From: an uncultured Oscillospiraceae bacterium | GTDB lineage: Bacteria; Bacillota; Clostridia; Oscillospirales; Oscillospiraceae | Direction: 5' to 3' | DNA: 64,000 nucleotides | Assembly (NCBI GenBank): GCA_934623575.1 | Contig: CAKTVL010000009.1 | Coordinates: forward strand, 1-64,000 | In this document: positions 13,543 through 21,674 of the stretch, in pieces | How the letters are laid out: every line of letters starts with the position of its first letter | How positions within the stretch are numbered: the stretch's first letter is position 1 | The notes under the pieces: model-generated | The model's database searches: none | What the model saw: the letters and a program-made list of their open reading frames with translations, nothing else | What the model was told of the DNA's origin: nothing | Made by a program: the position numbers and the translations under genes

Positions 13543-13607
13543 GGTATATGCTCCTTTGTCACAATAGGTCACTGTATTATATACCAATTACTGTCGCATT
13601 TCCAGTA

Positions 13608-13636
13608 TTGCGGTAAAAAGAGTTTTCGGCTATAAT
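13608..13636 (+). promoter_or_regulatory. promoter of azlCD
   Basis: TTGCGG (13608-13613) and TATAAT (13631-13636) with a 17-bp spacer, about 35 bp before the azlC start. Confidence 0.65.
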
Positions 13637-13671
13637 GCAGGCACGATTTTCCCGCAGCAGGAGGTGCTGCC

Positions 13672-14364
13672 ATGCAAAAGAGATCCTTTGCCGCCGCGGT
13701 CAGGGCGGCCTTCCCCCATACCATCCCCGTGTTGACCGGTTATCTGGCCGTGGGCATAGCCTACGGCGTGCTGATGGCCGCCAAGGGATACAATTTCCTG
13801 TGGTCGGGCTTCATCAGCGCCTTCGCCTTCTGCGGCAGCATGCAGTATGTGGCCATCACGCTGCTGACCACGGCCTTTGACCCCATCCAGGCCTTTGTGC
13901 TGAGCCTGATGGTCAATGCCCGCCACCTGTTCTACGCGCTGGCGCTGCTGCCCAAGTACCGCAGGCTGGGCAAGCTGCGGTATTTTATGATCTATACCCT
14001 GGCGGACGAGCAGTTCTCCCTGTCCTCCTCGGTGGAGCCGCCGGAGGACGTGGATCCCACGCTGTTCTACTTCTCCATGAACCTGTTGACCTGGTGCTAC
14101 TGGGTGGTCAGCTCCATGCTGGGCGGCCTGGTGGGCGGCTTGATCACCTTTGATCTCACCGGCATCGACTTCGCGCTGACGGCCCTGTTCGTGGTGCTGT
14201 TCATCGAGCAGGTCATCCCCCGGGAGAACCGCGCGCCCGGCGTGGCGGGCCTGGTCTGCTCCTTGGTGGGGCTGGCCCTCTTCGGCGCGGACAGCATGGT
14301 CATCCCGGCCATGGTGCTGACCATGGCGGTGCTGCTGCTGGGAAGGAGGAAGCTATGCGCTTAG
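13672..14364 (+). CDS. azlC: AzlC-family branched-chain amino acid export permease
   Basis: This 230-residue membrane protein is the large subunit of a two-part exporter of branched-chain amino acids and their analogues. Family features are GYLAVGIAYGVLMAAKGY, FCGSMQYVAI and the MVNARHLFYALALL motif. ATG 13672 follows GGAGG at ideal spacing. It overlaps the azlD start by ten bases, typical of the pair. Confidence 0.93.
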   Translation: MQKRSFAAAVRAAFPHTIPVLTGYLAVGIAYGVLMAAKGYNFLWSGFISAFAFCGSMQYVAITLLTTAFDPIQAFVLSLMVNARHLFYALALLPKYRRLGKLRYFMIYTLADEQFSLSSSVEPPEDVDPTLFYFSMNLLTWCYWVVSSMLGGLVGGLITFDLTGIDFALTALFVVLFIEQVIPRENRAPGVAGLVCSLVGLALFGADSMVIPAMVLTMAVLLLGRRKLCA

Positions 14365-14687
14365 ATACCGTACACGCCCTGATCATCGTCGCCATGGTGG
14401 CGCTGGCCACCCAGCTGACCCGCTGGGTCCCCTTCCTGCTGTTCTCCGGCGACAGAAAGCTGCCCAAGGTGGTGGAGGACCTGGGCCGCCTGCTGCCCCC
14501 GGCTATGATGGGCCTGCTGGTGGTCTACAGCCTGCGCAGCGTGGACTTGCTCTCCGGCAGCCACGGCATCCCGGAGGCCATCGCTGTGGCGGTGACGGCG
14601 GCGCTGCACCTGTGGCGGCGCAACACGCTGCTGTCCATCCTGGCGGGCACCGTGTGCTACATGCTGCTGGTGCAGCTGGTGTTCTGA
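14355..14687 (+). CDS. azlD: AzlD-family small subunit of amino acid exporter
   Basis: This 110-residue protein with four hydrophobic helices has the AzlD pattern of TRWVPFLLF near the N-terminus, LPPAMMGLLVVYSL and LHLWRRNTLLSILAGT. It works with AzlC in export of branched-chain amino acids. It overlaps azlC and is followed by a strong bidirectional terminator. Confidence 0.92.
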   Translation: MRLDTVHALIIVAMVALATQLTRWVPFLLFSGDRKLPKVVEDLGRLLPPAMMGLLVVYSLRSVDLLSGSHGIPEAIAVAVTAALHLWRRNTLLSILAGTVCYMLLVQLVF

Positions 14688-14698
14688 ACGACATGACA

Positions 14699-14736
14699 AC
14701 AAAAGGAAACCGGCCTTCTGGCCGGTTTCCTTTTGT
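14699..14736. terminator. bidirectional terminator between azlD and DUF3343 gene
   Basis: AAAAGGAAACCGGCC pairs with GGCCGGTTTCCTTTT around TTCT. It serves azlCD on the plus strand and the selenium genes on the minus strand. Confidence 0.85.
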
Positions 14737-14742
14737 TCTTCG

Positions 14743-14982
14743 CTATTCGTTCTCCAGCAGCAGCGTATAGCGCTCGCCGTCGGCGGCGAACAATCGCTCC
14801 ACATCGGTGTCCATCTGCTCCAGCAGCGGCTCCGGGGCCTCGTAGGCCACGCAGGTGCCGCAGGAGGCGCTGAGCTTTCGGGGCACCGGCATCATCCGGG
14901 CCGCGATGCCGGCGGCTGTCAGCTTCTGGCAGGTCAGCAGAGCGGAGAGATGGGTGTGGAACGTGGCGATATAGCTGTTCAT
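14743..14982 (-). CDS. DUF3343 putative Se/S carrier-like protein
   Basis: This 79-residue protein starts at ATG 14982, overlapping the YedF stop (ATGA). It has the DUF3343 pattern: a short N-terminal strand, LLTCQKLTAAGIAARMMPVPRKLSASCGTCV with conserved Cys residues in SCGTC, and a C-terminal helix. Members are found beside yedF and selenium genes and are thought to carry selenium or sulfur as a persulfide/perselenide. That role is a family-level inference. Confidence 0.82.
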   Translation of the reverse strand: MNSYIATFHTHLSALLTCQKLTAAGIAARMMPVPRKLSASCGTCVAYEAPEPLLEQMDTDVERLFAADGERYTLLLENE

Positions 14983-15191
14983 TTGGTCAGCGTCAGGCGG
15001 AAGTCGATGCCCTCCGGCGCCACGGCGACCTTGTAGCCGCTGTTCTCGGCGAACCGGGTGACATTCTCCACGGAGCACTGGTTGTCCACCAGGACCTCCA
15101 GCGCGTTGGGGGCGTCGGCCTTCACGGCCTTCTGCACCATCACCACGGGCATGGGGCAGGAAAACCCTCTTGCGTCAACAGTCATCGTCAT
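14979..15191 (-). CDS. yedF: TusA/YedF-like sulfurtransferase, selenium metabolism
   Basis: This 70-residue protein begins at ATG 15191 with AAGGAGG close upstream. The CPMP motif (ARGFSCPMPVVMVQKA) holds the catalytic Cys that carries sulfur or selenium in TusA-family proteins. Its place directly downstream of YedE and beside SelD indicates selenium trafficking. Many YedF proteins have an extra C-terminal domain. This one is the short form. Confidence 0.88.
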   Translation of the reverse strand: MTMTVDARGFSCPMPVVMVQKAVKADAPNALEVLVDNQCSVENVTRFAENSGYKVAVAPEGIDFRLTLTK

Positions 15192-15199
15192 ATCCTCCT

Positions 15200-16309
15200 T
15201 TACTTGGCGGCCTGCGCGTTCACCGCGGCGGCCTTGGGCATGTTCCACAGGGAGACCACCAGCATCAGCAGGATGCCCAGGCACACGGCCACCTTGCCGT
15301 TGGTGGAGATGCCGCCCACCACGATCTCCTTAGCGTCGTTCAGGGCGTCGGCGTTGCCGGCCAAACCGAAGTTATGGGCAAAGGCAGCGCCCACGATCAT
15401 GCCGAACACGGTCACGGCGCTGTCACCGTTGCCCTCGCCGGCCAGGATCAGCTGACGCAGCGGGCAGCCGCCCAGCAGCACGCTGCCCCAGCCCACCAGG
15501 ACCATGCCCAGCAGGTTCCACAGCTGGCTGCTGTGGGCGATGGGCTGCAGCTCGAAGCCCAGCTTGAAGCTGCCGGTGATCAGGTTGCCCGCCAGCACCA
15601 CCACGAAGATGGCCACAAAGCCGTACAGCAGCTTGAAATCCTTGAACAGCATGGCGTCGCGGATACCGCCCACCATGCACAGACGGGCGCGCTGGGCCAG
15701 GGCGCCCACCACCACGGCGATCAGCAGGGCGGCCAGCATAGGCGCGTGCTTGGAGCCGGGGCCCTCCTCGCTGAACTTGAACAGGGAGGGAACGGCGATC
15801 ACCAGGATCAGCAGGCCGGTCATGACGATGGGCAGCACGCCGCCCTCGCCCTTGCCCACGGGATAGGCACGCTTCAGGGAGAAGCCGCGCTTGAGGAACT
15901 GGATACCGATGAAGATGCCCAGGGTGAAGCCCACCAGGCCCACCACGGCATTCAGGTCGCCGCCGCCGATGCGCAGGACCATCCGCAGGGGGCAGCCCAG
16001 GAAGGCCAGCGCGCCGATCATCACAAAGGCGCCCAGCACAAAGCGGGTGGCGGGGGAGGAGCCGGCCTTGGCCCGGAACTCCTTGGTGGCCACGGACATG
16101 ATAAAGGCGCCCAGCACCAGGCCGATGATCTCCGGCCGGACGTACTGCACCTTGGCCGCGCCGTGCATGCCCACCGCGCCGGTGATGTCACGCAGGAAAC
16201 AGGCGATGCAGAAGCCCATATTGGCCGGATTGCCCAGGTACGTCAGCACCACGGCGGCCAGGCCGACCACTGCGCCGGCGATGACCACGATCCAACTTAC
16301 TTTTTTCAT
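15200..16309 (-). CDS. yedE: YedE-family selenium metabolism membrane transporter
   Basis: This 369-residue polytopic protein belongs to the YeeE/YedE family, with repeated motifs LGCPLRM and LGGCPLRQL (each with a conserved Cys) and GFCIACFLRDI. YeeE homologues import thiosulfate. The YedE subgroup co-occurs with selD and selenium proteins, so it probably imports a selenium species. It heads the yedE-yedF-DUF3343 operon and is divergent from the aminotransferase gene. Confidence 0.88.
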   Translation of the reverse strand: MKKVSWIVVIAGAVVGLAAVVLTYLGNPANMGFCIACFLRDITGAVGMHGAAKVQYVRPEIIGLVLGAFIMSVATKEFRAKAGSSPATRFVLGAFVMIGALAFLGCPLRMVLRIGGGDLNAVVGLVGFTLGIFIGIQFLKRGFSLKRAYPVGKGEGGVLPIVMTGLLILVIAVPSLFKFSEEGPGSKHAPMLAALLIAVVVGALAQRARLCMVGGIRDAMLFKDFKLLYGFVAIFVVVLAGNLITGSFKLGFELQPIAHSSQLWNLLGMVLVGWGSVLLGGCPLRQLILAGEGNGDSAVTVFGMIVGAAFAHNFGLAGNADALNDAKEIVVGGISTNGKVAVCLGILLMLVVSLWNMPKAAAVNAQAAK

Positions 16310-16446
16310 TAATGTGTTTCTCCTTCTCGTTATTTCTTTATAAGAATAGCGAAATTATTATACGTCACGCAGAAAGGAATGTCAACCCCGTGACAAGAGG
16401 GCGCTTCTGTGGTATCATAGGCGGGAAAACGAGAGGAGGTGCCGCT

Positions 16447-17589
16447 ATGGACGCCATTTATCTGGACAACGCCGCCACGTCGTTCCCCAAGCCGGAGGGA
16501 GTCAGCGACCGGATGAAATTCTATCTGGACTGCGTGGGCGCCAATGTCAACCGCTCGGTCTATACCGCCGCACAGGAGGCGGGACTGGTGACGCTGACCC
16601 TGCGGCAGCGTCTGGCGCGGCTGTTCCGCTTTCCGGAGCCGCCCACCCATGTGATCCTGACGCCGGGGGCCACGGCAGCACTGAATATGCTCATCTCCGG
16701 CCTGCTGCGGCCGGGGGACCACTGCATCGTCAGCAGCATGGAGCACAACGCGGTCATGCGGCCCCTGCTGCGCCTGCCGGGGGTGGAGGTCAGCCGCATC
16801 CCCTGCGACAGTCGGGGCTTTGCGGACGTGGACGCCCTGCCGGGGCTGTTCCGGGAGAATACGAGGCTGGTGCTGGTGGCCCATGGCTCCAATGTCTGCG
16901 GCGCGGTGCAGGACGCCGCGGCCATCGGGCGTATCTGCGCGGCGCGGGGCGTGCCCTTTGCCCTGGACGCCGCCCAGACGGCGGGCCACCTCCCTATCGA
17001 CTTTCAGGCGCTGGGGCTCAGCGCCCTGGCGGTGCCGGGACACAAGGGCCTTCTGGGCCCCGGCGGCGTGGGCGCACTGCTGCTGCGGGATGAGCTGGCC
17101 CAGCGGCTGACGCCGCTGATCGCCGGCGGCACCGGCAGCGCGTCGGACAGCGAGTACCTGCCCCCCTACCTGCCGGACCGGTTCGAATCCGGCACCGCCA
17201 ACCTCCCCGGCTACTACGGTTGGGAGGCGGCGCTGCGCTTCGTGGAGGACCGAGGCGTGGCCGCCCTGCGGCGGCACGAGATGGCCCTGTGTACCCGGTT
17301 CCTGGACGGCCTGGCGGACATAGAGCACCTCCGCCTGGTGGGCCCCCGGGACCCGGAGCGCCGGGTGGGCGTCATCTCCGTGGACTTCCTGCGGCGGGAC
17401 AACGCCGAGATGGCCTACGAGCTGGAGACGCGCTATGGCATCCTGACCCGCTGCGGCCTGCACTGCGCGCCCTCGGCCCACAAAGCGCTGGGCACCTTCC
17501 CGCAGGGGACGGTGCGCTTCTCCCTGGGCTGGGCCAGCACCGAAGCCGACGTGGACGCGGCCCTGGCCGCGCTGCGGGCGCTATCTTGA
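16447..17589 (+). CDS. class V aminotransferase, cysteine desulfurase/selenocysteine lyase-like
   Basis: This 380-residue PLP enzyme has IYLDNAATSFPKPEGV at the N-terminus, a PLP lysine in VPGHKGLLGPGGVGALL, and a catalytic Cys in GLHCAPSAHKALG near the C-terminus. ATG 16447 follows GAGGAGG. This subfamily is regularly encoded with yedE, yedF and selD, so it probably mobilises selenium from selenocysteine, or sulfur from cysteine, for SelD. Confidence 0.88.
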   Translation: MDAIYLDNAATSFPKPEGVSDRMKFYLDCVGANVNRSVYTAAQEAGLVTLTLRQRLARLFRFPEPPTHVILTPGATAALNMLISGLLRPGDHCIVSSMEHNAVMRPLLRLPGVEVSRIPCDSRGFADVDALPGLFRENTRLVLVAHGSNVCGAVQDAAAIGRICAARGVPFALDAAQTAGHLPIDFQALGLSALAVPGHKGLLGPGGVGALLLRDELAQRLTPLIAGGTGSASDSEYLPPYLPDRFESGTANLPGYYGWEAALRFVEDRGVAALRRHEMALCTRFLDGLADIEHLRLVGPRDPERRVGVISVDFLRRDNAEMAYELETRYGILTRCGLHCAPSAHKALGTFPQGTVRFSLGWASTEADVDAALAALRALS

Positions 17590-17591
17590 CC

Positions 17592-17620
17592 AAACCGGAC
17601 GGCAGAGCCGTCCGGTTTTT
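17592..17620. terminator. terminator between convergent aminotransferase and selD
   Basis: AAACCGGACGGC pairs with GCCGTCCGGTTT around AGA, with TTTTT following on the plus strand. Confidence 0.85.
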
Positions 17621-17622
17621 GC

Positions 17623-18672
17623 TTATCGCAGGAAAATGCGCTTGCCGCCGCGGTACTCCCCCACGGTGCCGATGCGCTGGGCGCTGGGCACCGCCGGCTT
17701 CAGCTCCGCCAGCAGCGCGTCGGCGTCCGCCGGGTCCACGGCCATCAGCAGTCCGCCGGAGGTCTGGGGGTCGAACAGCAGGTCCTGTATGGCCACCTCC
17801 GTCTCCCCCACGTCCACGCCGGCCTCGGCAAAGGAGCGGTTGCGGTACATCCCGGCGGGCAGCACGCCCATCCGGGCGAACTCCACCGCCTCGGGGATGA
17901 AGTCGATGGCGCCGACGTCGATGGTCAGCTCCACGTCGCTGCCCTGGGCCATCTCGAAGCCGTGGCCCATCAGGCCAAAGCCGGTGACATCGGTGCAGGC
18001 GTGGACGCGATAGCGCACCATCACGTCCCGGGCGGCCTTGTTCAGCGTGGTCATCATGCGGTTCATAAAGGCCACGGTGTCCTCCGTCAGCAGGTCGGCC
18101 TTTCCGGCACTGGTCAGCACGCCGATGCCCAGCGGCTTGGTCAGCACCAGCACGTCGCCGGGCCTGGCGGCGGAGTTGGTGAGCATTTTGTCCGGGTGGA
18201 CGAAGCCCGTCACGGCCAGGCCGTACTTGGGCTCGTCGTCCAGGATGCTGTGGCCGCCGGTGATCAGCGCCCCGGCCTCGTATACCTTGTCATAGCCGCC
18301 CCGCAGGATCTGGTGCACCGCGTCCTTCGGCATGCTCTCCGGCACGGCCATGATGTTCAGGCACAGCTTGGGCTCGCCGCCCATGGCGTACACGTCGCTG
18401 AGGGCGTTGGTGGCGGCGATCTGCCCAAACAGGTACGGATCGTCGGCGATGGGCGGGAAAAAGTCCACCGTCTGCACCAGCGCCAGCTCGTCGCTGATCT
18501 TGTACACCGACGCGTCGTCGCTTTTGTCGAAGCCCACCAGCAGATTGGGGTCGTGGTGTACGCGGATGCCCTCCAACAGCTGGGCCAGCACGCCTGCGCC
18601 CACCTTGGCGCCGCACCCGGCGCACTTGGTCAGCTTTGTCAGCTTGATGCTCTGTTCTTCCATACTACTCAC
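17623..18672 (-). CDS. selD: selenide, water dikinase
   Basis: This 349-residue enzyme makes selenophosphate from selenide and ATP, the selenium donor for selenocysteine and selenium cofactors. The N-terminal KCAGCGAK carries the catalytic Cys and Lys. VGFDKSDDASVYK, TVDFFPP and TGGHSI are conserved substrate-binding motifs. The CTDVTGFGLMGH and DPQTSGGLL segments define the AIR-synthase-like fold. The catalytic position is Cys rather than selenocysteine. Many relatives use selenocysteine here. Confidence 0.95.
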   Translation of the reverse strand: MSSMEEQSIKLTKLTKCAGCGAKVGAGVLAQLLEGIRVHHDPNLLVGFDKSDDASVYKISDELALVQTVDFFPPIADDPYLFGQIAATNALSDVYAMGGEPKLCLNIMAVPESMPKDAVHQILRGGYDKVYEAGALITGGHSILDDEPKYGLAVTGFVHPDKMLTNSAARPGDVLVLTKPLGIGVLTSAGKADLLTEDTVAFMNRMMTTLNKAARDVMVRYRVHACTDVTGFGLMGHGFEMAQGSDVELTIDVGAIDFIPEAVEFARMGVLPAGMYRNRSFAEAGVDVGETEVAIQDLLFDPQTSGGLLMAVDPADADALLAELKPAVPSAQRIGTVGEYRGGKRIFLR

Positions 18673-18684
18673 GCTCCTGTCACA

Positions 18685-19476
18685 TTATCGCAGTGCGCCG
18701 GTCAGGCACAGAATGGCTTCCAGCACGCCGCCGCCCACCGCCAGCGCCTTGTCCGAGGCGGTGGTGCAGTATTCCGGCTTGCAGCGGGGATCCACGTCGC
18801 CGGATTTCATCCCCTTGAACACCGGTGTGCCGTCGGACAGCAGTCCCCGCAGCACCCCGTCGATGGTGCAGCGCATGGGCTGGCCGTCCACCTCGCCGGC
18901 GATGTCCCCGGCCTTCACCTCGTCGCCGATCTCCCGCCGCTGGACGAAAATGCCGTCCGCCGGCGCGCGCAGCACCCGCTCGCCGGCGTAGCCGCCGATC
19001 AGACCGGGGATGTTGGTGTTGGGCAGCGCACTGCCCCGATAGATGACCCGCCCCAGGGTGTGGCCCCGCATGGTCTCCACCACCGCGTGGCAGTCCTCCC
19101 CGGCGGTAAAGCCGGGGCCCACGGCCACCACCACCGGCGCGTCGGTGATGCGCGTGCCCAGATTTTTTTTGGCCAAAATGGCGTCCACCAGCGCGTCCGG
19201 CCGCAGCTCGTCCCGGCACCGGCAGTCCGGGTCGGGCAGCACGGGTATCGCCCCCTGTGCCAGACAGGCCCTGGCCGCCCCGGCGTCCTCCGCCCGGACG
19301 GCGCGGACGCCCTCCACCACGGTCTCGCCGTGGGTGATGGCGGGGGAAAAGCACACGGTGCGGCGTATGGCGGTGGGGCGCGGCAGGTCGGTCATGACCA
19401 CCTGTATGCCGCTGCGGTGCAGCCGCAGGGCGATGCCGGTGGCGATGTCCCCGGCGCCCCGTATGAGAACCAGCAT
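18685..19476 (-). CDS. yqeB: YqeB-family selenium-dependent molybdenum hydroxylase maturation protein
   Basis: This 263-residue protein of the EF2563/YqeB family has a Rossmann-like N-terminus (LVLIRGAGDIATGIALRL) followed by VVMTDLPRPTAIRRTVCFS, then a C-terminal half with GRVIYRGSALPNTNIPG and GDEVKAGDIAGEV, which resembles a lipoyl/barrel-like fold. The family is a genomic marker for selenium-dependent molybdenum hydroxylases. It lies just downstream of selD's partner genes and near xdhABC, in full agreement with that role. Confidence 0.88.
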   Translation of the reverse strand: MLVLIRGAGDIATGIALRLHRSGIQVVMTDLPRPTAIRRTVCFSPAITHGETVVEGVRAVRAEDAGAARACLAQGAIPVLPDPDCRCRDELRPDALVDAILAKKNLGTRITDAPVVVAVGPGFTAGEDCHAVVETMRGHTLGRVIYRGSALPNTNIPGLIGGYAGERVLRAPADGIFVQRREIGDEVKAGDIAGEVDGQPMRCTIDGVLRGLLSDGTPVFKGMKSGDVDPRCKPEYCTTASDKALAVGGGVLEAILCLTGALR

Positions 19477-19499
19477 AGAATCACCTCATTCGCTATTCT

Positions 19500-19776
19500 T
19501 ACCATCGATCGACAAGGGCAAACACGCCTGACAGCGCGTCTTTCCGGCGCTTTTTGCCCTTTTCGTCTTGGCGGGCGCCAGCCCGCCTGCGTCTCAAAAA
19601 CCAAAAATCACTCGAAAATCCATCGCTGTCAGGTGCGAAGCAGTTTTGTCGGAGCGGAAATGTGTCCAGACGAGGAGAGGCCCGCAGAGAATACTGCCGT
19701 ATTGTCAAGGGGCTTGACGCTGTATGGGCGCATTTCCGCCCGTCAAAACCGTGTCTGCCCTTGTCGATCGATGGTA
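19500..19776. repeat. 277-bp MITE-like element with 27-bp terminal inverted repeats
   Basis: The left end (19500-19526, starting TACCATCGATCGACAAGGG) is the inverse of the right end (19750-19776) with one mismatch in 27. Inside are further pairs such as CCTGACAGCG with CGCTGTCAGG, and GGCGGGCGCCAGCCCGCC, so the whole can fold. It encodes no protein. It looks like a non-autonomous transposon or a long palindromic repeat. Confidence 0.75.
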
Positions 19777-19873
19777 GAGTAACACAACGAAAATGCCTTG
19801 TCAATGGCGCAGGATGTCCATTGACGCTGCCCGCCTTTTTTGCTACAATGGACTCGAATATGAGGTGGTTTTG

Positions 19874-20260
19874 ATGGCGAAACTGGAAAATAACGAGACG
19901 GCGTGTACCCACGGCATCTCCCAGCGGATCACGGTCCGCCTGTTTGCGGAGGAGAAGTGCTACGGCCCCGGTGTCCACCGGCTGCTGCGGGCCGTGGAGG
20001 AGCACTGCTCCCTGCGCTCGGCGGCGGCGTCCATGAATATGGCCTACTCCAAGGCCTGGGGCATCGTCCGGGCGGCGGAGCAGGGCTTCGGCTGCAAGCT
20101 GCTGCACTCCACCATCGGCGGCAGCGGCGGCGGCGGCGCCGCCCTCACCGACCAGGCGCGGCAGATCATGGCGGCCTACGACGAGTACTGCCGCCAGCTG
20201 GAGACCTACGGCCAGGAGCTGTTCCGCCGGCTGTTCGGCTTCTGCGCCAAGGAGGAATAG
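19874..20260 (+). CDS. ModE-like winged-helix molybdenum/selenium locus regulator
   Basis: This 128-residue protein has a LysR-type winged HTH as in the N-terminal domain of ModE (VHRLLRAVEEHCSLRSAAASMNMAYSKAWGIVRAAEQGFGCKLL, about 35-78), then GGSGGGGAALTD and a helical tail. The molybdate-binding domain of full ModE is absent. ATG 19874 has GAGGTGG upstream. The setting between yqeB and xdhABC suggests control of the hydroxylase or its cofactor genes. Confidence 0.82.
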   Translation: MAKLENNETACTHGISQRITVRLFAEEKCYGPGVHRLLRAVEEHCSLRSAAASMNMAYSKAWGIVRAAEQGFGCKLLHSTIGGSGGGGAALTDQARQIMAAYDEYCRQLETYGQELFRRLFGFCAKEE

Positions 20261-20292
20261 AAAAAGAGGATCGGTCTCCGACCGGTCCTCTT
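20261..20292. terminator. terminator between ModE-like gene and small minus-strand gene
   Basis: AAGAGGATCGGTC pairs with GACCGGTCCTCTT around TCC, with five A on the left giving a T-run for the minus-strand gene. Confidence 0.8.
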
Positions 20293-20296
20293 CCGC

Positions 20297-20476
20297 TTAT
20301 TCCTCGCCGCTTTCGATGTAGACGGCTTCGCACGCCTGCTGGGCGCGCATCAGTGCGCGCAGCATCCCCGCCACGCAGGGCGAGTCCACCACCTCCATCA
20401 GGTGCTCCCCCGCGATGCGCTGCGCATCCTGCGCGGCATTGAACATGATGTGGTACATCTTCTCATAGTCCGGCAT
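20297..20476 (-). CDS. 59-residue hypothetical protein
   Basis: A small acidic helical protein starts at ATG 20476 with a GGGGGG stretch upstream. It begins MPDYEKMYHIMFNAA, has two Cys and ends YIESGEE. Helical repeats with regularly spaced Ala and Met suggest a small bundle protein. Similar short proteins are common in Clostridia, but I do not recognise a named family. It ends at the terminator shared with the ModE-like gene. Confidence 0.6.
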   Translation of the reverse strand: MPDYEKMYHIMFNAAQDAQRIAGEHLMEVVDSPCVAGMLRALMRAQQACEAVYIESGEE

Positions 20477-20604
20477 ACAGCGACCCCCCTTTTTTTCTGA
20501 ATTTATTTTGAACGCATAGTGCGTCCGGTTTGAATATTGTACCTGCTGGTGCTATAATAGCTGCAAAACAAATACAAAAAGTAAATATATATGAGGTGAA
20601 AGGT

Positions 20605-20781
20605 ATGGCAATTAAAAGTCTATCCATCCGTATCGACACGGAGCTGCTGGACAAGCTGCATGTGGTGGCGGACTACGAGGGCCGCTCCGCCAACGGGCAG
20701 ATCAACATCCTCATCCGGGACTGCGTGGCTGCCTATGAGAAGGAGCACGGCCCCATCCGGGTGGGAACACGGGATAAGTAA
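20605..20781 (+). CDS. Arc-family ribbon-helix-helix DNA-binding protein
   Basis: This 58-residue protein from ATG 20605 (GAGGTGAAAGG upstream) has the Arc pattern: the strand KSLSIRIDT, helix A ELLDKLHVVADYEG, and helix B SANGQINILIRDCVAAYEKEHG. Such proteins bind short operator repeats as dimers or tetramers. The target is unknown. It sits in a cluster of small regulators near the selenium/molybdenum genes. Confidence 0.8.
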   Translation: MAIKSLSIRIDTELLDKLHVVADYEGRSANGQINILIRDCVAAYEKEHGPIRVGTRDK

Positions 20782-20816
20782 GGCGGTTTCTGCCGCTGTA
20801 CGTTCATTATACAGCG

Positions 20817-20867
20817 TTGTGGAGATATTCACAATACACCTGAAAAATATTGTGGGGATATACACAA
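20817..20867. promoter_or_regulatory. two inverted-repeat operators upstream of XRE gene
   Basis: TTGTG-N8-CACAA occurs twice, at 20817-20834 and 20850-20867, with starts 33 bp apart, about three helical turns. Just downstream is a TATAAT at 20891-20896 with a weak -35. The arrangement suggests autoregulation by the small regulator encoded next. Confidence 0.6.
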
Positions 20868-20918
20868 TGTTGGTTTTGGGAAAATTTTCCTATAATGGTC
20901 ATAGCCGAGGTGTGGGAG

Positions 20919-21119
20919 GTGAGCAGCATTTTCGACTATGGCCCGCTGTGGGAGACCATGCAGAGGCAGGGCGTCACGCAGTACCAGCTGCTGAAGAGCG
21001 GCATCGACAACAAGACGCTGGACTCCCTGAAAAAGAACAAGAATATCACGATGGTCACAATGGAAAAGCTGTGCCGTATCATCGGCTGCTCACCCAACGA
21101 TATCGTCCATTTTTTCTGA
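20919..21119 (+). CDS. small XRE-type helix-turn-helix regulator
   Basis: The core protein (FDYGPLWETMQRQGVTQYQLLKSGIDNKTLDSLKKNKNITMVTMEKLCRIIGCSPNDIVHFF-like, 66 residues) is a compact single-domain Cro/CI-type HTH. An ATG at 20895 overlaps a TATAAT promoter box, so I prefer GTG 20919, which has GAGG eight bases upstream. Two matching operators lie upstream, indicating self-control. It is followed by a strong terminator. Confidence 0.78.
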   Translation: MSSIFDYGPLWETMQRQGVTQYQLLKSGIDNKTLDSLKKNKNITMVTMEKLCRIIGCSPNDIVHFF

Positions 21120-21126
21120 CAGTAAA

Positions 21127-21151
21127 AATTCCCCCTGCGCCGGTACGGCGC
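21127..21151. terminator. bidirectional terminator
   Basis: AATTCCCCCTGCGCC pairs with GGCGCAGGGGGAATT around a short loop. It separates the XRE gene from the convergent xdhC. Confidence 0.85.
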
Positions 21152-21173
21152 AGGGGGAATTCCTTTCGGTCGC

Positions 21174-21674
21174 TCAGATGGCGGGCACCTCCATGCCCAA
21201 CCGGCGGTACATGGTCTTTTTCACCGCCCGGAGGATGTTCTCATAGCCGGTGCAGCGGCACAGGTGGCCGCTGAGCAGCTTGCGCAGCTCCTCGTCGGAG
21301 TACAGCTTGCCGCTGTCCAAAATCTCCACGGCGGTCATCAGGAAGCCGGGGGTGCAGAAGCCGCACTGGATGGCGGTCTCCTCCATAAATGCCTTCTGGA
21401 TGTCGCTGGGCTCGCCGTCGGGGCTCAGCAGGCCCTCCAGCGTGCGGATGTGCTTGCCGTCGGCCCACACCGCCAGATAGATGCAGGAGTTGAAGGTCTC
21501 GCCGTCGATCAGAACGGTGCAGGCGCCGCACTCGCCCACCTCGCAGCCCTTCTTCACGGAGGTCAGGTGGTAGTCGTTGCGCAGCATGTCGGTCAGGCTG
21601 GCGCGGACGTCCACCATCTTCTCCACGTCCTTGCCGTTGATATTGCAGCGGATCAGCTTATACTGCTTGCTCAT
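21174..21674 (-). CDS. xdhC: xanthine dehydrogenase-type iron-sulfur subunit
   Basis: This 166-residue subunit carries two [2Fe-2S] clusters. The N-terminal plant-ferredoxin-like cluster uses CEVGECGACTVLIDGETFNSC. The C-terminal helical domain binds the second with CGFCTPG and CRCTGY. It passes electrons from the molybdenum site to FAD. It overlaps the FAD-subunit gene by four bases, so the three subunits form one operon. Confidence 0.93.
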   Translation of the reverse strand: MSKQYKLIRCNINGKDVEKMVDVRASLTDMLRNDYHLTSVKKGCEVGECGACTVLIDGETFNSCIYLAVWADGKHIRTLEGLLSPDGEPSDIQKAFMEETAIQCGFCTPGFLMTAVEILDSGKLYSDEELRKLLSGHLCRCTGYENILRAVKKTMYRRLGMEVPAI

